This document shows positions 32,917 to 40,723 of a DNA stretch of 64,000 bases, one piece after another. Under the pieces are notes generated by a model. The model had not been told where the DNA came from, ran no database searches, and saw only the letters and a list, made by a program, of their open reading frames with translations. Numbering within the stretch: the stretch's first letter is position 1; each line of letters starts with the position of its first letter. A program made the translations under genes and the position numbers. Location: positions 267,208-331,207 of the forward strand of contig NZ_JAFBEO010000002.1 in the NCBI RefSeq assembly GCF_016908785.1, written 5' to 3'. The DNA is from Weissella uvarum. GTDB lineage: Bacteria; Bacillota; Bacilli; Lactobacillales; Lactobacillaceae.

Positions 32917-34311
32917 TCACTTCACGTCATAATAAAGTGCATCTGGCTTTCTAACTTTTTCATACCAATTAATCATTTTGCGACCCCAAGCCTGTTTACT
33001 CATTGGCTTATCAGTATCAGATAAATTTAAGTTCAAATAATACTGTTCATACTCTGCATACAAATCTCCAGCTTTCCCAACTTGTGGCGTTAACGTTTGG
33101 CGCCATTGTTCAAATGGATCAAGTGCGACAATATCATCTGCAATATTTCCAACGATTTGCCAATCTTCTTTAACGGCCTGTTGGTACTGCTCAATGGCAT
33201 ATGTAGCTAACATTGGCTTTTCTTCTTCCAGCTTAGCATTAGGAAATAAAATATCTCGCTTCTTGATTTCTTCAGCAGTTGCTACAGGGGCTACTGTTTT
33301 GATAATGTGCAACCGTCTTTTAATTGCTCCGCTGTCATTAAAAATGGGCATTTCATTCACATTAACAATCATCTTCGCTGTAATCCGATAATCCGTTCCG
33401 TCAATCCCCTTCCGCTCAACTGGGGAGAGGCCGCCACCAGTAACTGACTTGAACGTATCATCTTCTTTAAATCTGACTCTTGTAGCATCGTCATCAACCA
33501 TTAACGATTTATTTACAAAACGGGCTGTTTCAAAACGGGCATTATTTCCTTGCAAATTTTTTAACTTGAAAGCACCTACTCGACTGCTACCAAACATCGC
33601 TTGAGTAACCTTAGTTACAAAATGCGTTTTACCTGTGCCACCAACTGGATCTAATAAGAACAGTGCGCCCTGTTTCCAATCCATATTAGCTTGAAAAGCA
33701 TATCCCAACCACGCCCATAGAAACCTAGCATTTTCACCAAACATATATTTGGCATATGCTACCCAAGTTTCAGGAACTTTATTTGGGTCTGGTTCAAAAT
33801 CAAAGCCATCGATAATAGCCATCTCTTTTTTTGGCTTAAAAAAACTATTTTCTGCGACATTAAGTGTCCAATTCTTGAACCCAATATAGTTAGTCTTAGG
33901 CGAATCATCAAAACTACGTGAATACTCAATTAAATACGGCTTAACATCTTTTTGTAACTCTCGCTTCTTGTTAGAGCTGACCTTTAGCCGGTCAGTGATT
34001 ACTGAAATTGAAACATCAATCATATTGGTAACTTGTTTAACAGGAACCCGATCCCAAAACGAGCCGTTCCAGATGTATCCCCAATCATTCTTAATAACGA
34101 TACTGTCGTATTGAATCAGCCAACTAGCAAAATCAATAACTGAACTAATTGAATACTTGTACTTGCCGTTCTTCTGAATATCTAAACGTAACCAACTCAA
34201 TTGATTAACAAAGTCGGTATTCATACCGCCATCAACTTCATCTGCTTCAGAAAAAGGAATGCGTAACGAATTGAAATTAACGACCGATTTTAGTCTAATT
34301 GCGTTTGCCAT
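32917..34311 (-). CDS. SF3 / D5-type replicative helicase (primase C-terminal family)
   Basis: 464 aa. Walker A DPVGGTGKTHF at ~222, Walker B SLMVDDDAT, and SF3 motif C-like IVNVNEMPIFND with the arginine finger AIKRRLHII. Unwinds DNA at the origin. The preceding gene probably provides primase activity. GGAGG upstream of the ATG. Confidence 0.9.
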   Translation of the reverse strand: MANAIRLKSVVNFNSLRIPFSEADEVDGGMNTDFVNQLSWLRLDIQKNGKYKYSISSVIDFASWLIQYDSIVIKNDWGYIWNGSFWDRVPVKQVTNMIDVSISVITDRLKVSSNKKRELQKDVKPYLIEYSRSFDDSPKTNYIGFKNWTLNVAENSFFKPKKEMAIIDGFDFEPDPNKVPETWVAYAKYMFGENARFLWAWLGYAFQANMDWKQGALFLLDPVGGTGKTHFVTKVTQAMFGSSRVGAFKLKNLQGNNARFETARFVNKSLMVDDDATRVRFKEDDTFKSVTGGGLSPVERKGIDGTDYRITAKMIVNVNEMPIFNDSGAIKRRLHIIKTVAPVATAEEIKKRDILFPNAKLEEEKPMLATYAIEQYQQAVKEDWQIVGNIADDIVALDPFEQWRQTLTPQVGKAGDLYAEYEQYYLNLNLSDTDKPMSKQAWGRKMINWYEKVRKPDALYYDVK

Positions 34312-34322
34312 AGCCCTCCTTT

Positions 34323-35210
34323 CTACTTAAGTAGTCGTTTAGCTTTATTAGCGATGTCTTTTTCCGGATTGTCTAAAGTCTGCGCTACCCCAGCTTCATA
34401 AAATGCATCTAGTAGGTCATCACTATCAATATTTGAGAACGCCTTTTTCAATGCGCCAAAAACCCTAGTTAATGAGTTATCCCGCTCACCGACATTGAAT
34501 GTAATGTCGTGTTTTTCCGTGTAGTTATTAATAAAGTTAGTCATATTTTCTACCGTTGGCTCGTCACTCATAGCACCAACAAAGTCGCTCTCACTGGTAG
34601 ATTGAAAAGTAGAAATTGATTTGTCCAAAACAGCCTGTATTTTGTATCGCTTTCTATTCTCCAAATCCCATGGAACAATCGTATCTTGTTTCTGTAATGG
34701 CAATCCCATTAAGCGACCAATCGTTTTAGAGCTTTGAATATCAGCACCATAGTTTAAGATATTGAAGTCCCCAATAATGAGTAACTTAGCTACTTCTTCA
34801 ACGGCTTGGGGTAATAACTCTGGCCTAATCGGCTCTCCTAGCGGGATATACAATCGTGTTCCATTTTCATGATTGCCGTCTAAAGCTAATGCAGATGGTG
34901 TTTTCCAAAGATACATTTCAATTTTGCTTTTAATGAGCATTTCGTAAAAATCACTCATTAAATCATGCCAATTATCGACACGATCTAAATCAAAAATGAT
35001 GCCTTGCACATCTTTAATATTCTCTCGACTTCTTGTTAGACCATCTTTCAAATTTGACGGCGTAAAATATTGTGCCGATACTTTTTTGAATTCACTAACA
35101 TCTTCAATTGGTTCATGAACTGCTGGTAAAGACTCGGCATAAGTAACTACATCAAGCTCATCAAGGACATCATAGTCTCCATAAATGCCTGATTTCTTGA
35201 ATGCATACAT
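34323..35210 (-). CDS. Primase-like replication protein
   Basis: 295 aa. VQGIIFDLDRVDNWHDLM resembles the catalytic acidic motif of archaeo-eukaryotic primases, with SSKTIGRLMGLPLQ as a later conserved segment. It lies immediately upstream of the SF3 helicase, the usual phage pairing. The primase assignment is by motif and context. Confidence 0.75.
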   Translation of the reverse strand: MYAFKKSGIYGDYDVLDELDVVTYAESLPAVHEPIEDVSEFKKVSAQYFTPSNLKDGLTRSRENIKDVQGIIFDLDRVDNWHDLMSDFYEMLIKSKIEMYLWKTPSALALDGNHENGTRLYIPLGEPIRPELLPQAVEEVAKLLIIGDFNILNYGADIQSSKTIGRLMGLPLQKQDTIVPWDLENRKRYKIQAVLDKSISTFQSTSESDFVGAMSDEPTVENMTNFINNYTEKHDITFNVGERDNSLTRVFGALKKAFSNIDSDDLLDAFYEAGVAQTLDNPEKDIANKAKRLLK

Positions 35211-35770
35211 TAGAACCCTCCACCAAATGGGTCTCCTTGTGGTGCCATAGGTGGTGGTGTCATACCTTGGTCGGCAGGATTAAAGCCACCATTTGTTGGT
35301 TGAGAATTAACATCATTACTTGGTCGTGGATTTTGCTTGTCGCTTTTTGAACCACTAGCCATGTATTTACCAAAGTCTTCAATACGTGGATTGTAGTAAA
35401 TACGGCCTTCATCATTTGTTGATTTTTCAAACTTCTTAACTTTAACTGCCAGTTGTTGATTAATAATTTGTGGCATCAAGGATTGCAAAGTCATTTGTCC
35501 ACTACCTTGATAATTCATTCCAGCAAGCATGGCATTGATTTCACGATAACGGAATGGACGTTCTGTCTCTGCGTCATCCATAAACACATGCGTGATTTGA
35601 GCGCCTTGTTGGTCACCATCTAAAACTTCGAAACGTACTGTTGCATAGTCATTGCCATTTTTTGTCTTCCCCTTAAATTCAGCAGAAATAACTTTTACGT
35701 TGTATTCTCCTCCAAATTCAAGTCCTGTAGATGCCATGCGAATGTCGTTTGCGTCATAAGTAAAAGCCAT
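35210..35770 (-). CDS. DUF669 protein, likely ssDNA-binding
   Basis: 186 aa. FGGEYNVKVISAEFKGKTKN and YATVRFEVLDGDQQG give the OB-like start of DUF669 proteins; the C-terminus is disordered and Gly/Pro-rich, ending FGGGF. Sits between the Sak4-like ATPase and the primase, where phage ssDNA-binding proteins are found. Confidence 0.82.
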   Translation of the reverse strand: MAFTYDANDIRMASTGLEFGGEYNVKVISAEFKGKTKNGNDYATVRFEVLDGDQQGAQITHVFMDDAETERPFRYREINAMLAGMNYQGSGQMTLQSLMPQIINQQLAVKVKKFEKSTNDEGRIYYNPRIEDFGKYMASGSKSDKQNPRPSNDVNSQPTNGGFNPADQGMTPPPMAPQGDPFGGGF

Positions 35771-35772
35771 AG

Positions 35773-36468
35773 TTAAATTTCCTCTTCTTTCGTTTCTTCT
35801 GTATTAATATTTAGTAATTCGTTTGCTTTGATAGTTTTACGACTATCCAGTCGATTTGCACCTTTGTTACCATTTTCTGGATCCATATCAATCGTGTTTT
35901 CACCATCACTTTTGTAGATATGCCCCACCACATCAAATGTCGATGCAAATGCATTAAATGTCTTTTCATTCATATCTGGCTTAAATAATCCCACAACGTC
36001 ACCAGACATTTCGTGCGCTGTTGCTAAAATAGGTAATTGTGTCTTTCGTAATAAGAAACTCAAATCTCGAAACCACTTTTGAGTTAAGTTCCAATTTTGC
36101 CGTCCGTCTTTTGCACCGTTCTCAATATTGTCGATAACCCAGTTCTGCAATGCCGTTACGTTATCTAATACAATCGTGCCAATTTCTGGATTAATGATTA
36201 CATTGCCTTGTTCATCTTTCTTGTAAACATTTTGATTAAAGTCGTACATGAATTGACGCTGAATTTGTTTGGCATCACCTTGATCATATGCAATAACTCG
36301 AATATCATCAGTATCAGCAATGGCATTAGTTGAACCATCAAAATTGAACATTAATTTCAAGCCAGGGAAGTTCTTGGATAAACTAGTTTTCCCAGTTCCT
36401 TTCCCCCCATAAATGAAATACATATCGCCAACATCCGGGATTGTGCCTTCTTTAAAATATTTTGGCAT
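35773..36468 (-). CDS. Sak4-like / AAA_24 recombination ATPase
   Basis: 231 aa RecA-like NTPase. Walker A FIYGGKGTGKTSLSKNF, Walker B GTIVLDNVTAL. Phage Sak4 proteins promote single-strand annealing together with an SSB, here the DUF669 protein downstream. GGAGG upstream. Confidence 0.85.
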   Translation of the reverse strand: MPKYFKEGTIPDVGDMYFIYGGKGTGKTSLSKNFPGLKLMFNFDGSTNAIADTDDIRVIAYDQGDAKQIQRQFMYDFNQNVYKKDEQGNVIINPEIGTIVLDNVTALQNWVIDNIENGAKDGRQNWNLTQKWFRDLSFLLRKTQLPILATAHEMSGDVVGLFKPDMNEKTFNAFASTFDVVGHIYKSDGENTIDMDPENGNKGANRLDSRKTIKANELLNINTEETKEEEI

Positions 36469-36479
36469 TACTAGCCCTC

Positions 36480-36644
36480 CTACATATTCTTTACCGCCTC
36501 GATAGCTTGATTGATTGTAGTTTCAATCTCACCTAAAGCCTGAAGTACCATCTCTTTTGACTCACCTCTAATTGATTGAAAATGAACGCTCGCAATGTGT
36601 TCAATTGCCAAATCAACATGTCTTTCAATATCTGTTTTAGCCAT
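36480..36644 (-). CDS. Small helical protein
   Basis: 54 aa (MAKTDIERHVDLAIEH...). The start overlaps the upstream stop (TAATG). Probably an all-helical early protein; function unknown. Confidence 0.6.
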   Translation of the reverse strand: MAKTDIERHVDLAIEHIASVHFQSIRGESKEMVLQALGEIETTINQAIEAVKNM

Positions 36645-36850
36645 TACAACGCCACCTTTCGTAGTTCTAGTGCTTTAGCCATTTCTTTCTGCCCTTTAGT
36701 TAAAGCACTAACCAGAAGCAGTCCTTTTTCGGCCTTGTATACTTCATCTCCTTCAATTAATGAGTTCCCCAATAAGTCCACGCCCATTGTCTTAGGTTCA
36801 TCTAAAGGATTAAAAAAATGATTACTCAAATATTGTTCTTCTGCCGTCAT
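36644..36850 (-). CDS. Phage early protein, unknown function
   Basis: 68 aa with MGVDLLGNSLIEGDEVYK, a GDxVYK-type motif common in small phage proteins. AGGAG upstream. Confidence 0.6.
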   Translation of the reverse strand: MTAEEQYLSNHFFNPLDEPKTMGVDLLGNSLIEGDEVYKAEKGLLLVSALTKGQKEMAKALELRKVAL

Positions 36851-36862
36851 CAGTGAAATCTC

Positions 36863-37069
36863 CTATTCTGGATTGCTCCCATCTTCAGAATTGATAATTG
36901 TTGAATTTTCTAATGCAAAATTGAACATTTTATCGGCTAAAGTCCGCATTGGAATTCCTGTTGATTTTGATAATTGCTTTAACTTTAAATGCGTATCACT
37001 TGAGATAAATACGGGATTGTATTCCTTATCTTTCTTATTTTCAGCGCGTAAAATTAATTTTTCTGTCAT
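36863..37069 (-). CDS. Possible ribbon-helix-helix protein
   Basis: 68 aa. YNPVFISSDTHLKLKQLSK and TGIPMRTLADKMFNFAL resemble the strand-helix-helix of Arc/MetJ-like DNA binders. The GGAG signal is strong. Target unknown. Confidence 0.55.
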   Translation of the reverse strand: MTEKLILRAENKKDKEYNPVFISSDTHLKLKQLSKSTGIPMRTLADKMFNFALENSTIINSEDGSNPE

Positions 37070-37074
37070 GAGTT

Positions 37075-37278
37075 TTATTCTCCTAGTTCTTTTCGTTCAG
37101 CGCCCATAAAGCGCAAATATTGTTCAAAATATGAGTCAACTACATCGTCGTCAATATAGTTTCCATCTGTATCCATCCATACAATGTCACCGTCATAAAG
37201 CTCACTATCTTCAAAGTCAAGCGCTATTGGTTGCTCGTCATCTGGTGGGTCTAACTGCTTATCTGGTATATATGCCAT
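37075..37278 (-). CDS. Acidic phage early protein
   Basis: 67 aa, about one third Asp/Glu (EDSELYDGDIVWMDTDGNY). Such acidic proteins may mimic DNA, but this is only a suggestion. GGAGG upstream. Confidence 0.6.
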   Translation of the reverse strand: MAYIPDKQLDPPDDEQPIALDFEDSELYDGDIVWMDTDGNYIDDDVVDSYFEQYLRFMGAERKELGE

Positions 37279-37296
37279 TTGTCCTCCATAATTTGT

Positions 37297-37503
37297 TTAA
37301 TCATCCAACTGTTCAATTAACCAATTATTCACTGCTGTGAATGTTTTGCTATTTACTGCAAAGGGTGGCTTTGTGTCTAGTACAGAGCGAACGGTGGGGA
37401 TTGATAACCCTAACTGTTCAGCTAAAGCTGTCCGCGATAATCGATTTAATGCTTGTTTCTTAAGTAAGGCATTTTGCTGTGTCTGTGTAATTATTGCTTG
37501 CAT
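37297..37503 (-). CDS. Small HTH regulator
   Basis: 68 aa. SRTALAEQLGLSIPTVRSVL is a helix-turn-helix, followed by FAVNSKTFTAVNNWL. Resembles the HTH protein at 29680 in layout. Confidence 0.7.
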   Translation of the reverse strand: MQAIITQTQQNALLKKQALNRLSRTALAEQLGLSIPTVRSVLDTKPPFAVNSKTFTAVNNWLIEQLDD

Positions 37504-37510
37504 AGTTGAT

Positions 37511-37616
37511 TGTCCTCAATTTCTTGTGCTATATTTGAGGAGTATTTACATGTCCTAATGTTTATACTCCCATTTGCTAAGCGTTCTCTGTTGCAGCAGA
37601 GTGCGCTTATTTTTTT
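37511..37616 (+). ncRNA. Tandem hairpins with plus-strand T tract; possible small RNA
   Basis: On the plus strand GGAGTAT...ATACTCC (from ~37540) forms one hairpin, and AAGCGTTCTCTG..CAGAGTGCGCTT followed by ATTTTTTT forms a second that looks like a terminator. Flanking genes read the other way. It could be a small RNA or only a barrier to antisense transcription. Confidence 0.35.
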
Positions 37617-37705
37617 GCCCAACGTTTTGAAAAGTAATCGACCGTCGCTCCAAATCCAATCGCTGCGAATACTGTCCAAATTACTGCAACTAATCCTCCA
37701 AACAT
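37607..37705 (-). CDS. 32-aa membrane peptide
   Basis: MFGGLVAVIWTVFAAIGFG then a basic tail (KRWAKK). AAAGGAGG stands 7 bp before the ATG at 37705. Likely a real tiny membrane protein; function unknown. Confidence 0.6.
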   Translation of the reverse strand: MFGGLVAVIWTVFAAIGFGATVDYFSKRWAKK

Positions 37706-37720
37706 TTTCTAGCCTCCTTT

Positions 37721-37933
37721 CTATATACCCCAATTTGATAAATCCCTAAATCGAATAACATCGTGATATGCATACGTTGCTCTCGAACCTGGTGTCTTAT
37801 TCGGAACTTCCTTCATGAATTTCTTTGAATACTGCAAATTATCATGAAACCAGTCGTATGATTTGCCTAATAACGTTGCTACTTCTCCAGGAATTACAGT
37901 TTGCCCCCCTTTATATGGAATAGCTTTTCCCAT
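37721..37933 (-). CDS. Small DNA-binding-like protein
   Basis: 70 aa. GEVATLLGKSYDWFHDNL and YAYHDVIRFRDLSNW resemble excisionase-type winged helices. AAGGAG upstream. Could be an excisionase, but it is not next to the integrase. Confidence 0.55.
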   Translation of the reverse strand: MGKAIPYKGGQTVIPGEVATLLGKSYDWFHDNLQYSKKFMKEVPNKTPGSRATYAYHDVIRFRDLSNWGI

Positions 37934-37945
37934 TCTGTTGTCTCC

Positions 37946-38185
37946 TTATACCCATGAAAGATACACATTCATTCCGTCACTATTTACTTGCAAGCCTTCA
38001 CTTTCAAAGAACTCTTGATGTGATTTAACAAAATTAAATAGCCGGTCTTCTGATGTTCCTTTTTGATAAGACAACGTTTCATATTTCGCAGCAGCATTTT
38101 TCAAATCATCAGTAATTTCTGCAACTGCTGTTTCAAATGCATTTGCTTGCTTTGCTGCTTGTTGTGCTTGTTCTCGTAGTGTCAT
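37946..38185 (-). CDS. Phage early protein, unknown function
   Basis: 79 aa, mostly helical (TLREQAQQAAKQANAFETAV). Preceded by AGAGG. No family recognised. Confidence 0.55.
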   Translation of the reverse strand: MTLREQAQQAAKQANAFETAVAEITDDLKNAAAKYETLSYQKGTSEDRLFNFVKSHQEFFESEGLQVNSDGMNVYLSWV

Positions 38186-38257
38186 GTTTATACCTCTTTT
38201 GTTTTATAATGTGTTTACTGGCTCATTTGCCTAGTCCCTAAAGAAAGGAGAAAACAA

Positions 38258-38491
38258 ATGGAGAAGAATGAAATAGAAAATGCTTTTTACTCCGCCCGAG
38301 ATAAAGCTTATGCAACTATTTTTACGCCTGAACACTTTAAAAATGTTGCAGACGAAACCAATAAAGTTAACCACGATATGACTGAAAATGATCAAACAAT
38401 CATTACTGGTACAAAAATCAGCAAGGATTATTGTGAGGCCCTAGTATTGCAGACCATGCTTGAGCTTCTTGGTGACGAAGATGCTCACTAA
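38258..38491 (+). CDS. Orphan plus-strand protein inside the leftward early region
   Basis: 77 aa, acidic, ribosome site AAAGGAGA. It reads against the neighbouring early genes and overlaps the opposing 38418-38627 gene tail to tail by 74 bp. No family recognised. Confidence 0.6.
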   Translation: MEKNEIENAFYSARDKAYATIFTPEHFKNVADETNKVNHDMTENDQTIITGTKISKDYCEALVLQTMLELLGDEDAH

Positions 38492-38627
38492 CAGGTTTGG
38501 GAACAACTATATTTTCACTGTTATCTATTGAAGAAATTGAAATATCTTCTTTACGTTCATCGCTACTACCAATAGCTTGGAGCGTGTTTTTTATTTCTTC
38601 TTCTGTGCCTTCAATGGTTAATTTCAT
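38418..38627 (-). CDS. Small protein, unknown function
   Basis: 69 aa from the ATG at 38627 (AGGAGG upstream): MKLTIEGTEEEIKNTLQAIG. The C-terminus (HLRHQEAQAWSAILGPH) is read from DNA that also encodes the end of the plus-strand gene. Confidence 0.6.
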   Translation of the reverse strand: MKLTIEGTEEEIKNTLQAIGSSDERKEDISISSIDNSENIVVPKPVSEHLRHQEAQAWSAILGPHNNPC

Positions 38628-38652
38628 CTCTATGCCTCCTGTTTTTATTTTT

Positions 38653-38850
38653 TCATTTAATAATCCAATCATCTGCAATTAAATCTTCAGCATTTGGATT
38701 CCAACATTTAGAAAGTTTCTCACGATCCTTAAAAATAATTACACGCTCTGGTGTATTGGTTGGGAGAAGCCAGCACTTATTGGGGAAACCAGGCCGAGTC
38801 ATTCCTCTACCTTGAGCAATGGCTTTTTTTGTTGCTTTTTGAATATTCAT
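38653..38850 (-). CDS. DUF2829/Tad2-like protein, possible anti-Thoeris factor
   Basis: 65 aa starting at the ATG at 38850 (AAGGAG upstream). The layout MNIQKATKKAIAQGRGMTRP, a central strand region, and CWNPNAEDLIADDWIIK at the end follows the DUF2829 pattern (MxFxEAL...G..i.R.gW ... W.PsqeDllA.DW). Tad2 proteins of this family sequester the Thoeris signal molecule. This member is shorter than the usual 80-100 aa, so the activity is uncertain. Confidence 0.6.
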   Translation of the reverse strand: MNIQKATKKAIAQGRGMTRPGFPNKCWLLPTNTPERVIIFKDREKLSKCWNPNAEDLIADDWIIK

Positions 38851-38863
38851 CACCTATTTCTCC

Positions 38864-39418
38864 TTATCGTCCTTCTAGCGCTAATTGTTCTTCCGGAATA
38901 TCAAGCAACATACTCAATACTTTTGGAGTAGCTAATGAAATCACTTCCTTAGTGTTATTTAAAGCTTTTGCCCATGAGCGGATTTCACGAGCTCGTGATG
39001 TGTCAGCTGTTCGTTTTCGTAACGCAAGCTTCTCACGTTCAATTTGTTGATCAACTGTTTCTGGTATGAAGAATTGACGTTGTGCTTGTTGTTCAAGTTG
39101 CTTCTGCATTCCATTAAACGAATCAATATAATTCACTTTCGTATCCATAAATTTCTTATCAGTAAATCCCATGGCTACTAACATGAATCCATCTTTAGTC
39201 ATTTTGAACATTCGATATGTTTGATTGTTTTGTTCATGCACATAGGTACCTTCGATAAACCGTTCATCTACTTTTTGGGGTTGCGAACTTTTTCGCAGAC
39301 CCTTAATTACCGAATCAATAGCCTTTAAAATGTCTCGATGGTTTTTCTCAAATTTCTCAGCTACTTCTAAGGAAGTTGTCATCGGTTCGCCATTCTCTAC
39401 AATAATTACGTTTTCCAT
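38864..39418 (-). CDS. Rha family phage regulatory protein
   Basis: 184 aa. TSLEVAEKFEKNHRDILKAI, YRMFKMTKDGFMLVAMGFT and NYIDSFNGMQKQL are the Rha/pRha domain. The C-terminal domain (ALRKRTADTSRAREIRSW) may be a second DNA-binding or oligomerisation module. Rha proteins interfere with host factors or act as antirepressors. Confidence 0.85.
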   Translation of the reverse strand: MENVIIVENGEPMTTSLEVAEKFEKNHRDILKAIDSVIKGLRKSSQPQKVDERFIEGTYVHEQNNQTYRMFKMTKDGFMLVAMGFTDKKFMDTKVNYIDSFNGMQKQLEQQAQRQFFIPETVDQQIEREKLALRKRTADTSRAREIRSWAKALNNTKEVISLATPKVLSMLLDIPEEQLALEGR

Positions 39419-39430
39419 TGTTACGCCTCC

Positions 39431-39691
39431 TTATTTTCCGATATAAATGTTGTCACCTTTATAACCAGTGACATTCATTAGCTGTTGATACTTTTCTATT
39501 GCTCCAGCTCCACGAGTCTTATCAGTTAACAAATCATCAACATATTTTTTACTTACTCCAATTTGTTGAGCTAATTCTGGACGCTTAAATCCATTCATCT
39601 TTAAATATTTATTGAAGTCAATTAGTGACCAATTTAAACGTGCCCGTGCTTGTGCAGTTGTCATTTCATTGACAATTGATGTTTCTACCAT
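39431..39691 (-). CDS. HTH (XRE-like) early regulator
   Basis: 86 aa. FKRPELAQQIGVSKKYVDDLL is an HTH. First HTH gene reached by leftward transcription from the switch, so it may act as the Cro-like regulator. AAAGGAGG upstream. Confidence 0.65.
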   Translation of the reverse strand: MVETSIVNEMTTAQARARLNWSLIDFNKYLKMNGFKRPELAQQIGVSKKYVDDLLTDKTRGAGAIEKYQQLMNVTGYKGDNIYIGK

Positions 39692-39766
39692 ATTTTTACC
39701 TCCTTTTTTACTGCTATAATTATCTTGAGTTTGATACTCCCCACACTGAATGAAAGGAGAAATATT

Positions 39767-39952
39767 ATGGATGATTTTTTGAATTTGCTAAGTGATAAAC
39801 GTGTCCTTGTACAATTTATAGACGGAAGCAGTCTCACATTCGACCATATTCGTCGTGAACGTGATGCTTTTATAGGAACCTTGAACACCGACGACGAACA
39901 TAAGTTCTACTTCACATCTGACAAAGTTGTATACGTTAGAACGACTGCATAG
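39767..39952 (+). CDS. Small plus-strand protein
   Basis: 61 aa (MDDFLNLLSDKRVLVQF...), AAAGGAGA before the ATG at 39767. beta-rich, LSM-like in look (VLVQFIDGSSLTFDHI). It opposes the early genes and overlaps the end of 39936-40082 by 17 bp. Confidence 0.6.
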   Translation: MDDFLNLLSDKRVLVQFIDGSSLTFDHIRRERDAFIGTLNTDDEHKFYFTSDKVVYVRTTA

Positions 39953-40082
39953 TAGAAGTAGCATTTACCAATTCAGCCAACGCTTGCACCATTGCTGGAT
40001 TGGTTTTTGTTTGCCCATCTTTAGAAATTTCAATAATCAATGAATTGACGGCTTTATATTTTTCAATAGACTGTCCTGACAT
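39936..40082 (-). CDS. First gene of the leftward early transcript
   Basis: 48 aa (MSGQSIEKYKAVNSLIIE...), AGGAGGATG upstream of the ATG at 40082. It is the first reading frame after the leftward promoter of the switch. Not an HTH protein; function unknown. Confidence 0.6.
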   Translation of the reverse strand: MSGQSIEKYKAVNSLIIEISKDGQTKTNPAMVQALAELVNATSTMQSF

Positions 40083-40130
40083 TATTTCATCCTCCTTTCT
40101 AACGTAGTGTAACTAAACAAGTATTTTTTA

Positions 40131-40159
40131 TTGACTATCTTTTACCCTAGGGGTAAAAT
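40131..40159 (+). promoter_or_regulatory. Rightward promoter with operator in the spacer
   Basis: TTGACT (40131-40136), 17 bp, TAAAAT (40154-40159). The operator TTTTACCCTAGGGGTAAAA (40140-40158) fills the spacer. It points toward the repressor gene about 190 bp away. Confidence 0.65.
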
Positions 40160-40270
40160 GAGTGCATAGTTAAAAACCGCAACGAACAGCTGTATCTATC
40201 ACTTCTAACTCACTAAAAGTACGCTTGATATTTACTTGCTTTTTGAGTTGCTTTATTACTTGATGAGTTA

Positions 40271-40299
40271 ATAATAACCCTAGGGGTAAAATTAATCAA
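40271..40299 (-). promoter_or_regulatory. Leftward early promoter with operator in the spacer
   Basis: On the minus strand TTGATT (40294-40299), 17 bp, TATTAT (40271-40276). The second operator copy ATAACCCTAGGGGTAAAAT (40274-40292) occupies the spacer. It points toward the early genes and faces the rightward promoter. Confidence 0.65.
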
Positions 40300-40354
40300 G
40301 CGTTTTTATCTTTTTTTATCTTTTTAATTTTTATTAATCCTAAGGAGTATTGAT

Positions 40355-40720
40355 ATGACGCTATTTGAGCGCACAAAAAAGATTTCCGGAGATAGAGGCA
40401 TGAGTCTACAAAAAGTAGCTGAGGATGCCGGATTATCAAAAAACACAATATATAAATGGAAAAACAATGAACAGCAACCTCGTCGGGTAACCGTTAAAGC
40501 CGTCGCCGAAGTCCTGGGCGTATCAGTAGATTACCTATTGGGTAACACTGATGAGATGCACCCTAAACAATCGAATGCTGTAACTGAAAAAATAGATTTG
40601 CGTAAAGTCGATGACTCTGAACGTGACGATTTAATATCAGCCGGTGGTAGGCCAATCAGTGATGAAGACTGGGAAATCATTAAAGCTGTGCTTGCTAAGT
40701 ACCCTCGAAAAGAGGATTAG
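40355..40720 (+). CDS. CI-like phage repressor (HTH, no protease domain)
   Basis: 121 aa. XRE HTH at ~18-38 (LQKVAEDAGLSKNTIYKWKN) and AEVLGVSVDYLLGNTDE. The C-terminal half is short and lacks a LexA-like peptidase, so induction probably goes through the ImmA-like neighbour. AAGGAG upstream. It likely binds the two operators at 40140 and 40274. Confidence 0.85.
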   Translation: MTLFERTKKISGDRGMSLQKVAEDAGLSKNTIYKWKNNEQQPRRVTVKAVAEVLGVSVDYLLGNTDEMHPKQSNAVTEKIDLRKVDDSERDDLISAGGRPISDEDWEIIKAVLAKYPRKED

Positions 40721-40723
40721 CTA

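Noticed and set aside
38653..38850. Thoeris, restriction-modification or other complete defence system in the early region
   Set aside because: Only the small Tad2-like protein is seen; no methylase, TIR or nuclease partner is encoded nearby.
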